Below are positions 42,192 through 50,996 of a stretch of 64,000 nucleotides of DNA, in pieces (the stretch's first letter is position 1; every line of letters starts with the position of its first letter). This stretch comes from JBFWWP01 sp050246115 (GTDB lineage: Bacteria > Planctomycetota > UBA8108 > UBA1146 > JAJFFE01), in assembly GCA_050246115.1 (NCBI GenBank), contig JBFWWP010000024.1, positions 1-64,000 on the forward strand, given 5' to 3'. A model generated the notes under the pieces. It ran no database searches. It saw only the letters and a list, made by a program, of their open reading frames with translations, and was not told where the DNA came from. The position numbers and the translations under genes were made by a program.

Positions 42192-45100
42192 CCCGTCCAG
42201 CCGAAGTCGGGGCGCTCGGGAAGGCCGCGTCCCTCCGGGAAGCGAATCAGGTGCAGCGCGATCGGCACGTTGACTTCGTCCGTCGACTTCCGCAGCTCGT
42301 GCAGAAGCAGCCATACCTCCCGGTTCTTGTCGGCAGCATGGAGCTCATCGTGATCCCAGAGTGCGCGGGCGAGGGCCAACCATCCCTTGCGCCGCCCTTC
42401 CTCGATGGGGAAGGGGTGATCACTCAACTCGGTCTGCCCGCGCACCATGGTCAGCACCAATCGCCCGGCGTCGCTGCCTCCGCGGTAGAGCCACTGGAAC
42501 TCCTTCGTCCGGGCCGAGCCATCGACCGTGCCGGTCGCGTTCAGTGAAGCGTTCGCGTTGCCGAAGACGACGTTGAAACCGCTGATCCGTTCGGTCTCGC
42601 TGGCGATGGCGTACTGACCCACGGGCGGGAACCGCAGTTCACCGTACTCCCGTTCCTTCAAGTTCGCGGTGAACGTGAACTTCAGGTCGGCCGCCGTCCC
42701 GTCCAAGTACATGTGGCGCCCCAACCCAAGGACAGAGTCGATGAACCTTCGCACGCTCCCCAAGTTCGGGTCGGGCTCGAGACGGAGACTGATCTTGGTC
42801 GCACCGGCGTCGCGGTAGAACACTCCCCATTGATCATCGGCTTCGCGGATCGCCTGGAGAAAGCGATTGAAGCCTTCACTGTCGATGTCTCGCGCGGGCC
42901 GCTGGGTGCCGTTGTCGGCCACGCGATCGGCGAACGGGGCCCGTTCCCAAAGGCGCTGACCTGCGAAGCGTTCGCCCAACGCATGCCAGAGGGTTCGAAA
43001 CTCCGCGAGGAGCTTGTCCTCGACGAGCGCTTGCCCGCGGCTCACAATGTCGTTGACGCGCCGCCCGATGAGATCTTGCTCGAGCGCTGGCCGGTCGACG
43101 AACAGTTGCGCGCACGCTGCAATCTGATCGCGACGGGTGATCTCGCCGGCCTTCTCGAGCAACTGCTCGCGAAACCGGCTCGGCTCGGAGAGTCGCGTCA
43201 TGCCGTCGCGAAACTTCTCGAACGCGGTCGCCAACGCCGGCAGCGTATCGGGGTCGTAGGCCTGGAGCAGCTGCGCAAACTTGCGTCGCAGTTCGCCGAG
43301 GCTGCTATCGAGAGCGCCGAGCGGAGCGTACGGGTCGCTCGGTAGCTTGCCCTCGGGCAGCGAATGAAACTGCGGGATGTCACTGAAGTCGACGTGCCGC
43401 CGCAGGGTTTCTACAGCGCGCCTCAACGCCTCCGAAAAGCTGCCGCTCGCCGCCAGCCCGAAGCCATTCCTCAACGCCTCGCGATACTTGTCGAAGTCCA
43501 AGTCCTCGAGGCCGCGGGTGGGATCGAGCGGCTCCCGCCACTGCGCATCCCACTCCTGTGCATAGCCCTCGAAGTACTGCCGAAGCAGATCCTGCGCTTG
43601 CGCGCGGAGCGCCTGCCGCGCGGGGTCAGTCAAGAGGCGCGCAAGGTCTGGATCCTCGGCACGCCCCAGGAGCGAGTCGCCATGACGCAGAACTCGCTCC
43701 GCAACTTCACGGGTGTGTCGGGCTTCGACGGTCCACGCCCGTGCCAAACGCAAGACTTCGACCTTCGTGCTCGCTTGCGGGCAGAAGTCGGCGAGCACTT
43801 GCTGCGGGCCGCGCTGGACGACGACGCGGGGGTAGCCGACGAGCGACCGAGCCACGAGCACCTGTCGCGCCAGCTCGGTGACTGCGCTCACGTGCTCGGA
43901 GAGTCGTTGGAAGGTACCGTTCGGATCCTCGAGGCGCTTTCGCGCCGCTCCCAGCGCTTGGTCCAGGCTGGCGAGCCGCGTGCTCAGCGCCTGGTCGAGT
44001 GCGTGAATCCGCTCCGGCGCCGAGTGCGACTCGTCCACGACCGCATCGCGGACCGCAACGTAGCAGCTCTCGAGGGCCTCCGATCGAGTTCCCTGTTCGG
44101 CGGTGAAAACGAGTTTGTAGGGTCCGGTTGCGTTGGTACTGTCCGAGCTCAGTGCGAATCCTCGGCGATCGGCGCTGAAGAAGCGCTCACGCACCGCGTC
44201 GCTTTGGCCGCCGAACTTGGACGCGAGGCTCGTGGCATGACCCGCCTGCTGCATGACGGCGGCGTAGCCCCACTCCTCACCGGTCGGCGACAGCGCGGCC
44301 AGGGCCTGCAGTCGCTCGGCGCAGGTGTCGCGAAGTTTGTTGATGGTCGTGTGGTGTTCACCGAGCGCCTGCGACTGAGTGAAGGCGACGTAGCCTTGGG
44401 CCTCGCGGATCCGCGCGAAGAAAGTCTCCGACGCCGCCCCGAGCTTCGAGAGATCGTCGACCCAGCGCTTCACCCGTTCATAGCCAACGCTCAGCTCGGT
44501 CACCGCGCCCAGTCCACGACTGTCGAAGAGGCCGAGCACTTCGGTGTACGCCGTCTCACAAGTGCGATCGATGGCGCATGCACGGATCCACGCTGCGCCA
44601 GCCACGACCTCACGATCGGGAGCTGGGACGCCCGGCTGTGCGTCCACGCCGAGGAGACCCGTACTCCCATCGTCCCGGAGGCCGACGATGGTGGCCTCGC
44701 CGTCCGCCGCCAGTTGCCAGTAGCTCGCGTAGTCTGCAATCAAGCGGCCGAGTCGTGCCTGGATCTCGGCATCCGTGGCGACCGGCTGCAGCTGACCGCG
44801 GAAGAACGCGTCTCTCAGCTGCGGCCGCCCCAACCGCGACGCCGAGCAAACGTCCAGGAGCTGCTGATACTGCTCCTCGAGGATCTTCACCTCGTCGGCG
44901 CTGAGCGCGCCCCGGCCGAGCAACAGCGCGGTGAGCGGCTGCAGGGTCCATGGAAGCGCCTGGCGTTCGGCCCGCGCTGCGGGCACGGTCGGATCGCCGG
45001 CCGGTTCCTTCGTCAGCATGACGATGAGCTGCAGCGCTTGGTGGTAGGCCTCTTGCTCGGGCCAGTTGCGCGGTCGGCCTTTGTCGAACGCCTGGATCGC

Positions 45101-46747
45101 GCGGTCGCCGAGCAACCGGAAAGTGGTCGACTCCACGAGTTTCCGGTACGCGTCGCCCAGGCGCGGGAGGGTCCGTCCTTCTTCCACGAACCCCACGAGG
45201 AGCCCAGGGGCAAGCGATCCCTTCGCCTCGGCGTTACAGATCGCATCACGCAGCGCGGTGGCTTTTGCGAGCGGCAGATCGGCAAACCCCAGCGTCGGAC
45301 GTGCGACGGTCTCGGCCACGGCCTTCTCGAACTCGTCCAACGCGCCCGACAGACCGGACACGCCGCGGTTCTGGACGACGCCGCCGTAGATGAGCAACCC
45401 CAGCAAGAGCAAGCCGACTCCGGCCGCCGCGCCGTAACCGACGCGCTCGATCGTGCGCCGTCGCTTGAGCGCCAACCGCGTCGGTTGCACGAGGCCACGC
45501 TCCTTGAAGAGCTTCTTGCGATAGAAGTCGCGAACGAAGAACGCGGTGGACTTCTGGAAGATCGATGACAGGTCGGCTTCGTCCGGGCCGCCCGCGGCGG
45601 CGCGCAGCAGGTTGGCGCACGCCTTGACGATGGGCTTCCCCTTCTGCAGCCCACTCGAGAAGTACAGTCCCCGGAAGAACACCGGGTCGAGATAGCGATT
45701 CTCGACGAAGATCTCGCCCAAGTACCGCTGGACCGGCTCTTCGAGCGCGCCGAACTCGTCCGGGAAGGCGTACAAACGGTCGACGTCCGGCGCCTCGGGG
45801 TCGTCAGCCAAGAACCGGTTCCGCCACAGATGGAGCCGCTGCCGAACCCCGCGAAAAACACCGGGCCACGCCTCCGGCCGAAACGCTTCGTCGTACGGAG
45901 CCGGCTTGGACCACCCGAAGAGTTGGCGCTGCTCGAGTGCCGGCAGCCGCTGGAAGAACTCGGTGAACCCGAGCACCAGGTCGCACTTGGTCACGACGAT
46001 GTAGACGGGAAACTGCACTTCCAATTCTTGCTGCAGCTGCGTCAGCTTGTCGCGGATCGTCTTCGCCTTCTGCTCCATCTCGGAAGGCGTGTCGCCGAGC
46101 AGGGAGGTCGCCGGGATCGCGACGATCACGCCGTTGATCGGACACCGCGGCCGATAGCGACGCAGGAGGCCGAGGAACTCTTTCCACTCCTGCGCATCGG
46201 GAGCGTTGCGCTCTTCGAAGGTGAACCGTCCGGCGGTGTCGAGGATGACCGCCTCGTTGGTGAACCACCAATCGCAATTGCGAGTTCCGCCGGCGCCGCT
46301 GAGGGCCTCGGTGCCGACCGGAAACTCCAGGCCCGAGTTCTTCAGAGTCGTGCTCTTGCCGCACGCGGGCTCGCCGATGAGCATGTACCACGGGAGGCTG
46401 TAGAGATTCATCCCCGTGGCCTTGAGCTCGTTCACGGCGCGATTCCACTGCTCGCGGACCTCGGCAATGGCTTGGCGGCGTTCCTCGTCGGCGACGCCTG
46501 CGCCCCCGTCACCGCTCTCGAGCGCGCTGGCGAGTTCTGCGCTGCGACGCTTCTCGAAGCGCTTGAGCACCCACTGGATCACGAACAACGCCAGCGCAAC
46601 GAGCGCGATCACGACCAAGACCGCGATCGCCACCTTGGTGTTCCAGAGGCTCGCGAGACCCGCGGCTACGCCGCTGCCGGCGACGACGATCACCGCTTGG
46701 TAGAGGAGCGGTAGCTCTCGGAATGTGCCGACCAACCGACCCAGCAT
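42176..46747 (-). CDS. tssM: T6SS inner-membrane complex protein TssM
   Basis: The 1523-residue TssM (IcmF) anchors the system in the inner membrane and reaches the outer membrane. Two membrane segments lie near 13-33 and 37-62. A cytoplasmic NTPase-like domain has Walker A GEPACGKS (about 125-132) and the GGTRNCDWWFTNEAVILDTAGR segment. A third membrane helix lies near 440-460, and a long periplasmic part follows to the end with the IcmF/DUF1215-type region. The ATG at 46747 has GGGGAGG 7 nt upstream and was preferred over a longer reading. The intact P-loop suggests an ATP-binding TssM. Confidence 0.96.
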   Translation of the reverse strand: MLGRLVGTFRELPLLYQAVIVVAGSGVAAGLASLWNTKVAIAVLVVIALVALALFVIQWVLKRFEKRRSAELASALESGDGGAGVADEERRQAIAEVREQWNRAVNELKATGMNLYSLPWYMLIGEPACGKSTTLKNSGLEFPVGTEALSGAGGTRNCDWWFTNEAVILDTAGRFTFEERNAPDAQEWKEFLGLLRRYRPRCPINGVIVAIPATSLLGDTPSEMEQKAKTIRDKLTQLQQELEVQFPVYIVVTKCDLVLGFTEFFQRLPALEQRQLFGWSKPAPYDEAFRPEAWPGVFRGVRQRLHLWRNRFLADDPEAPDVDRLYAFPDEFGALEEPVQRYLGEIFVENRYLDPVFFRGLYFSSGLQKGKPIVKACANLLRAAAGGPDEADLSSIFQKSTAFFVRDFYRKKLFKERGLVQPTRLALKRRRTIERVGYGAAAGVGLLLLGLLIYGGVVQNRGVSGLSGALDEFEKAVAETVARPTLGFADLPLAKATALRDAICNAEAKGSLAPGLLVGFVEEGRTLPRLGDAYRKLVESTTFRLLGDRAIQAFDKGRPRNWPEQEAYHQALQLIVMLTKEPAGDPTVPAARAERQALPWTLQPLTALLLGRGALSADEVKILEEQYQQLLDVCSASRLGRPQLRDAFFRGQLQPVATDAEIQARLGRLIADYASYWQLAADGEATIVGLRDDGSTGLLGVDAQPGVPAPDREVVAGAAWIRACAIDRTCETAYTEVLGLFDSRGLGAVTELSVGYERVKRWVDDLSKLGAASETFFARIREAQGYVAFTQSQALGEHHTTINKLRDTCAERLQALAALSPTGEEWGYAAVMQQAGHATSLASKFGGQSDAVRERFFSADRRGFALSSDSTNATGPYKLVFTAEQGTRSEALESCYVAVRDAVVDESHSAPERIHALDQALSTRLASLDQALGAARKRLEDPNGTFQRLSEHVSAVTELARQVLVARSLVGYPRVVVQRGPQQVLADFCPQASTKVEVLRLARAWTVEARHTREVAERVLRHGDSLLGRAEDPDLARLLTDPARQALRAQAQDLLRQYFEGYAQEWDAQWREPLDPTRGLEDLDFDKYREALRNGFGLAASGSFSEALRRAVETLRRHVDFSDIPQFHSLPEGKLPSDPYAPLGALDSSLGELRRKFAQLLQAYDPDTLPALATAFEKFRDGMTRLSEPSRFREQLLEKAGEITRRDQIAACAQLFVDRPALEQDLIGRRVNDIVSRGQALVEDKLLAEFRTLWHALGERFAGQRLWERAPFADRVADNGTQRPARDIDSEGFNRFLQAIREADDQWGVFYRDAGATKISLRLEPDPNLGSVRRFIDSVLGLGRHMYLDGTAADLKFTFTANLKEREYGELRFPPVGQYAIASETERISGFNVVFGNANASLNATGTVDGSARTKEFQWLYRGGSDAGRLVLTMVRGQTELSDHPFPIEEGRRKGWLALARALWDHDELHAADKNREVWLLLHELRKSTDEVNVPIALHLIRFPEGRGLPERPDFGWTGWATR

Positions 46748-46862
46748 TCGACGCCTCCCCTGCCCACTTGGCTCGACGACCTTCGTGCCTCCACGGTCAC
46801 CGGAGGCCGCGTCCCCCACGTCACTCCGACCCGACCCACCGGACCGTCTCCGTGTACTGCAC

Positions 46863-47555
46863 CTAGCGCGACGCCACTCCCAAGATGCGATCGAGCGCTT
46901 GGTGTAACATCTCGAAGTTCGACTGGGTCACGAAGTGCGCGCTCCCCATCGCGAGCAAGATGGCGCCCGCCAGGATCACGGCGTAGCGCGCCGCGCTCAC
47001 CACGGGCAGCTTCGTCATGTCCCGCTCGACGTTCTGTTCGTAGACCCCCGGACTCAGCAGATCGGACTTCTTCGTGATCCGGTTGGGGATCTGGCTGTAG
47101 AGTCGTTGCTGCAGCTCCTGACGCTCCTCGGGACGCGACCGATAGCGTCCGCGGAAGCCGAGAGACAAGCAGATGAAGTAGATCTCAGCGAGCTGATCCT
47201 CGTCCGGACGAACTTCCTTGAGCCGCTCGAAGAAGTCCTCGCCCGCGATCGAGGTTCCGAAGAAGTGTTGCTCGAGGAGTTCGTCTTCCCACTCCTGCTG
47301 CCCGCGCCAGGAGGTGTTCAACGCGACCTCGTCCGCGAGCGCAACGATGGGGTAGCGCGCCTTCTGGTAGATCGTCTTCAGATCCGGGTAGGCGCGTAGC
47401 TCCGCCTCCTGCTCTTCGACGAGTTGCACCAAGTTGCGTCGCAGCCAGGTGGCGTCGGTCTCGATTCGACCCGCGTTACGCCTGAACGTGGTCAGGAACA
47501 GGAAGAACTTCGCGCAGACATCGGCGACCCGAGGCTCGTGTGTTTCACTCGTCAT
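46863..47555 (-). CDS. tssL: T6SS inner-membrane protein TssL (DotU)
   Basis: The 230-residue TssL has the IcmH/DotU cytoplasmic hook domain (KARYPIVALADEVALN, then DEDQLAEIYFICLSLGFRGRYR) and one C-terminal membrane helix (about 190-208, YAVILAGAILLAMGSAHF), with only a short periplasmic end and no peptidoglycan-binding extension. It binds TssM and the baseplate protein TssK. The ATG overlaps the tssK stop by 4 bp, so they are translationally coupled. Confidence 0.96.
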   Translation of the reverse strand: MTSETHEPRVADVCAKFFLFLTTFRRNAGRIETDATWLRRNLVQLVEEQEAELRAYPDLKTIYQKARYPIVALADEVALNTSWRGQQEWEDELLEQHFFGTSIAGEDFFERLKEVRPDEDQLAEIYFICLSLGFRGRYRSRPEERQELQQRLYSQIPNRITKKSDLLSPGVYEQNVERDMTKLPVVSAARYAVILAGAILLAMGSAHFVTQSNFEMLHQALDRILGVASR

Positions 47556-48925
47556 GGAGAGGCGTCCTTCCCGCTCACGACGAACAAGGAGTACTTCACC
47601 TTACCCTCCTCGATCCCGCGTCCGAACAGCGCGAGATCTCGCCCCTCGCGGGCGGCGAGCCAGAACTTACCCTCGCGGCGAATCTGCCAGTACAGCAGCC
47701 CCTTGCGGTCCGGGAGTTGCGACGGGATCCGCTCGACGCGGACCTTCTCGATGCCGCTCAATCGATCGCGCTGCACCTCGGCCACGTCGGCACGCGAGGC
47801 GAGCTTCAGCCGCCCCACGGCTTGCTCGGTGGCCTGCACCTCCTGATCCGCCTCCGCGCCCAGGTAGAGGGCAACGTCATGCGCGAACCAGCCTTCGTCC
47901 AGCGGACAATGCTGGCCTTCGTCGTAGGCCTCGAACGGTCGGCGCACGAAGGAAGTCGGGACGACGCTGTCCAGGAGCCGCCGCGCCTCCTGCGCAGCCT
48001 CGGTGAAGCAGTCTCCGAGTGCGTCGTGATCGTAGCCCATGAGTTCCGGCGGCGTCCGATTCGTGTCGAAGATCGCCAGCTGACCGATCAGTCCACACAA
48101 TTGAAGGTAGATGTTGAGAGGACGCAATCCGGGGAGCGCAACCAGCGGTCGGAAAACGGCGAGCGCCGAGTTGACCACGTGCAGCTTCATCATGAGTTCC
48201 GCATCGCCCCCACCCCCCTCACCGGCCCAGGTGATCCTACGGGCCGCGACCTGTTCTCCCAGCGCTCGCGACTTCGCAGCCAATACGCTGGTGAGATCTC
48301 GAAACAGCCCCGTCAGTCGGGCCGACGCGGCGAGCCTCGTCACGGGTGGGACTACGGTCTGGAGCAGCGTCGGCAGTGGCTCCTCCTCGCCGGCAAGCAA
48401 CACCGCGCCCAAGCGCAGGGTCTGGAACCCGGCCCGATCTTCGGAGTCGAGGAGCACGCGCGCCTGGAGCTGCCGGTAGGCGATGGGGTACTCGTTGCTC
48501 CCCGTGTTTTCGTCCATCTCGCGCAGGATCTTCACGCGATAACGACGAACTCCTTGCTCCTGCTCCGCGTCCTCGTAGACGTTCGGGCTGCGCTGTCGTA
48601 ACTCGGGTACGCCGACGTACAGAGTCAGCGTCTCGCCGCCGTCCGTGAAGAACTCGCGGATCTCGCGACTGGGAACCTCGGTCTCGTCGGGGACCCGAAT
48701 TCGCGTCCCGTCCTCGAGAATCGCATCGAGCCGCTTCACCCGCACGACGTAGTTCTTGAGCGCTTCGGTGTCGAGTTCCAAGGTCGAGATGCCCCACCCG
48801 AACGGGTCGGCGCCGAGCGCGTCCTGCGCCAACCGGCCGTGGACGTGCTTGGTGAACGCCTGCATGTGCTGCGGCGTCAGGAACATCCCTTCCGACCAGT
48901 GGAGTGGCGCGGGACCAAAGGTCAT
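47552..48925 (-). CDS. tssK: T6SS baseplate adaptor TssK
   Basis: The 457-residue TssK (ImpJ/VasE) connects the baseplate to the TssJLM membrane complex. The N-terminus PAPLHWSEGMFLTPQHMQAF is the family signature, and the middle contains YPIAYRQLQARVLLDSEDRAGF and RPLNIYLQLCGLIGQLAIFDTNRTPPELMGYDHDAL, as in other TssK. The ATG at 48925 gives an ATGA overlap with the tssJ stop. A slightly longer start is possible but less economical. Confidence 0.96.
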   Translation of the reverse strand: MTFGPAPLHWSEGMFLTPQHMQAFTKHVHGRLAQDALGADPFGWGISTLELDTEALKNYVVRVKRLDAILEDGTRIRVPDETEVPSREIREFFTDGGETLTLYVGVPELRQRSPNVYEDAEQEQGVRRYRVKILREMDENTGSNEYPIAYRQLQARVLLDSEDRAGFQTLRLGAVLLAGEEEPLPTLLQTVVPPVTRLAASARLTGLFRDLTSVLAAKSRALGEQVAARRITWAGEGGGGDAELMMKLHVVNSALAVFRPLVALPGLRPLNIYLQLCGLIGQLAIFDTNRTPPELMGYDHDALGDCFTEAAQEARRLLDSVVPTSFVRRPFEAYDEGQHCPLDEGWFAHDVALYLGAEADQEVQATEQAVGRLKLASRADVAEVQRDRLSGIEKVRVERIPSQLPDRKGLLYWQIRREGKFWLAAREGRDLALFGRGIEEGKVKYSLFVVSGKDASP

Positions 48926-49416
48926 TGGATCAGTCCCCACAGCTTCTTGGGCGACCCGGGGTCGAGTTCGATCGTGGTGTCGCCCAATCGCAGCACCAGG
49001 TGGCAGTGAGTGCTCAGCGGCGGCACCTTGCGATTGCGCACCAAGCGCAACTGGGAGTCTTTCTCGCCCGGTTGCTCGTAGAAGGCGTAGATCACGAACC
49101 CCGTCACGGGGTAACCCTTCGGCGGTCGCACCTTTGCGTCCGGGAACGTGAACTTGCCCTCACCCGGACTCACGGATTGCGTGACGACCAATCCATCGTA
49201 CTCGTCCTCGTCGTGCATGCGATTCTCGAACCACTCGTGAGCACTCGTCTCTTCGAGCTTCTTCGAGTTCTCAGCCGTCGTCCACACGAGGTCGACCCGC
49301 ACCGCGTCTTTGACCCCGCGATTCATCCCAGGCTCCGGGAGTAGGTCGATCTTGTAGCCCCGACACGCGCACCCACAAAGCCCCGCGAGGAGTAGCACTG
49401 TTCCTAGCCTGAGCAC
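48922..49416 (-). CDS. tssJ: T6SS outer-membrane lipoprotein TssJ
   Basis: The 164-residue TssJ sits in the outer membrane and holds TssM. A GTG start (GGAGAGGG 7 nt upstream) is followed by a short signal with a Cys cluster LCGC. The acylated Cys is probably the second, at residue 16. The body shows the TssJ beta-sandwich pattern, with RVDLVWTTAEN, PPKGYPVTGFVIYAFYEQP and RKVPPLSTHCHLVLRLGDTTIEL. An ATGA overlap couples it to tssK. It lies 150 bp after the FHA gene. Confidence 0.93.
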   Translation of the reverse strand: MLRLGTVLLLAGLCGCACRGYKIDLLPEPGMNRGVKDAVRVDLVWTTAENSKKLEETSAHEWFENRMHDEDEYDGLVVTQSVSPGEGKFTFPDAKVRPPKGYPVTGFVIYAFYEQPGEKDSQLRLVRNRKVPPLSTHCHLVLRLGDTTIELDPGSPKKLWGLIQ

Positions 49417-49566
49417 GTCACGCCCTCTCCGAGAAGTCAGGGATCGAGTTCACATCGTCACTCGTCTTCGCCCCAGCGAACGCCCATCGGTCACTCGACG
49501 GTAGCCGCTCCCCTGCCGACGACCGACTCGAGTCGATCGGGTCGTTCGCCCGGCCACGGAAGCGCA

Positions 49567-50844
49567 TCAAGCGACCCCCTCACGCTGCGCCATCTTGAGC
49601 GCGAGGTCGGCGGTCAGCCGATCGATCTCATCCATCGCGATGTCGTGGGTGAGATCCTCCATGAGACTTCGGTACCGCTTCCAGTAGGCGTCGGCGTCCA
49701 AGCCCACCGCCTTCTTGATCGCGGACACCGAAACCTCTCTCTCAATATGGGAAGGAGCTATCCGAAGCAACATTTCCTTGTACCACTCACCGACGGCCTG
49801 TCGCGGAGCCGTGAGACAAGTGATCCACCAGACCCGGGTTTTCTGCAGGTAGGAGTCGAGCTCACGGCGCCGCTCTTCGCCTCCCTTGAGGAGCAACCCG
49901 TTCACCGCGCGTGACAGGTTCCCGCCGATTCCGGGCAACATGGTCTGATCGAGCTGGGCGCCGCGATACTCCTGAGCGATCCTCGTGACCACCTTCTCCA
50001 CGTCGCGACCGAAGCGATAGAGCTTGCCCAGTGCGAAGCCGAGATTCGCGGCCAGGTCGGGATGCGCGCTCACCGACTCGACGAGCGCGGGCTCGAGGTC
50101 GGCTCCCGACTCGATGAACCAGCTCAGAGTGTCGCCGACGGTCAGCCCCGTCGCGTCGGACGCGACCACTCGCGGGGCCGCTCGCTGCGCCTCGGCCGCC
50201 AGTCGCTGAGTGTGCACCTCGGCCTCGAGCTCGGCGATTCGGCCGCGCAGAGAAGCCACTTCGGCAGTCGTCGCCTCCCGGCTCTCTCGCACCGGAACCG
50301 CTGCGTTCACGACCTTGTCGATCTCACCTTCCAGCAACTCGACTTGACGGATGCGCGTCTCGAGTTGAGTGGTGAGCTCGGCCACGCGCCCTTCGAGATC
50401 ATCCACGAGCGACGCGCGAGCGCTGGCCGCCTGCAGGTCGCGGCGCACATCGGTGAGTTCCAGGTTGCGCTCGGCAAGTTCCTGCTGCAACGCGGCCACG
50501 CGATCGCCCTGAGCGGCACCGTCCTCGCCGGCGTCGGTCTTCGTCTTCGGAGCGCCTTCGCTCACCCCGATGCGGAAGGCCACGTTCTGATCGCGCCCCA
50601 GCTTGACGATATCGCCGAAGGCCACCGCCTTCTCGACGATCTGTTCTTCGCCCACCCAAGTCCCGTTGCGGCTTCCCAAATCGGAGACCACCGCCTGCAG
50701 CACCACCTGCGTGTTGCGGCCCGAGATGTAGGGATCCTTGACGGTGTGATCGCACGAGTCGCTCCGTCCCAACACGAAGGGTTCGCCGGTGAGGGCGTAC
50801 TGCCGTGGGAGCTTCCCCTGCTCGTAGATCTCGATGTACACCAT
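49567..50844 (-). CDS. FHA-domain coiled-coil protein of the T6SS locus
   Basis: The 425-residue protein starts with an FHA phosphothreonine-binding domain (1-95), with GRS at 26-28 and SRNGT at 58-62. The usual His after the Arg of the SxxH motif is Asn here (SGRNTQ at 41-46). A coiled coil follows (about 115-215), and a helical C-terminal domain (230-420) contains RFGRDVEKVVTRIAQEYRG and WKRYRSLMEDLTHDIA. FHA proteins in T6SS loci (Fha/TagH) link phosphorylation to assembly. It is the first gene of the T6SS series, so it may start the operon. No kinase-phosphatase pair is nearby. Confidence 0.85.
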   Translation of the reverse strand: MVYIEIYEQGKLPRQYALTGEPFVLGRSDSCDHTVKDPYISGRNTQVVLQAVVSDLGSRNGTWVGEEQIVEKAVAFGDIVKLGRDQNVAFRIGVSEGAPKTKTDAGEDGAAQGDRVAALQQELAERNLELTDVRRDLQAASARASLVDDLEGRVAELTTQLETRIRQVELLEGEIDKVVNAAVPVRESREATTAEVASLRGRIAELEAEVHTQRLAAEAQRAAPRVVASDATGLTVGDTLSWFIESGADLEPALVESVSAHPDLAANLGFALGKLYRFGRDVEKVVTRIAQEYRGAQLDQTMLPGIGGNLSRAVNGLLLKGGEERRRELDSYLQKTRVWWITCLTAPRQAVGEWYKEMLLRIAPSHIEREVSVSAIKKAVGLDADAYWKRYRSLMEDLTHDIAMDEIDRLTADLALKMAQREGVA

Positions 50845-50996
50845 CCGGACGTCCCTACTGCCCTTCGTTGCGAAGAAGTGCTCGCCGCGTTCAGGTCACC
50901 ACCCGAGCACCAGCCCTTCGGTACGCCTCCGGGGCCGACGAGGCGGCACGGCGAGCGCGCGCCGCGACACCATCGCGGCCGCATCGGCCGTCCGCG

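Noticed and set aside
50861..50890. Sigma54-like string GAGCAC...TCGCAA ahead of the FHA gene
   Set aside because: The invariant GG and GC dinucleotides are not 10 bp apart, so it does not fit a -24/-12 promoter.
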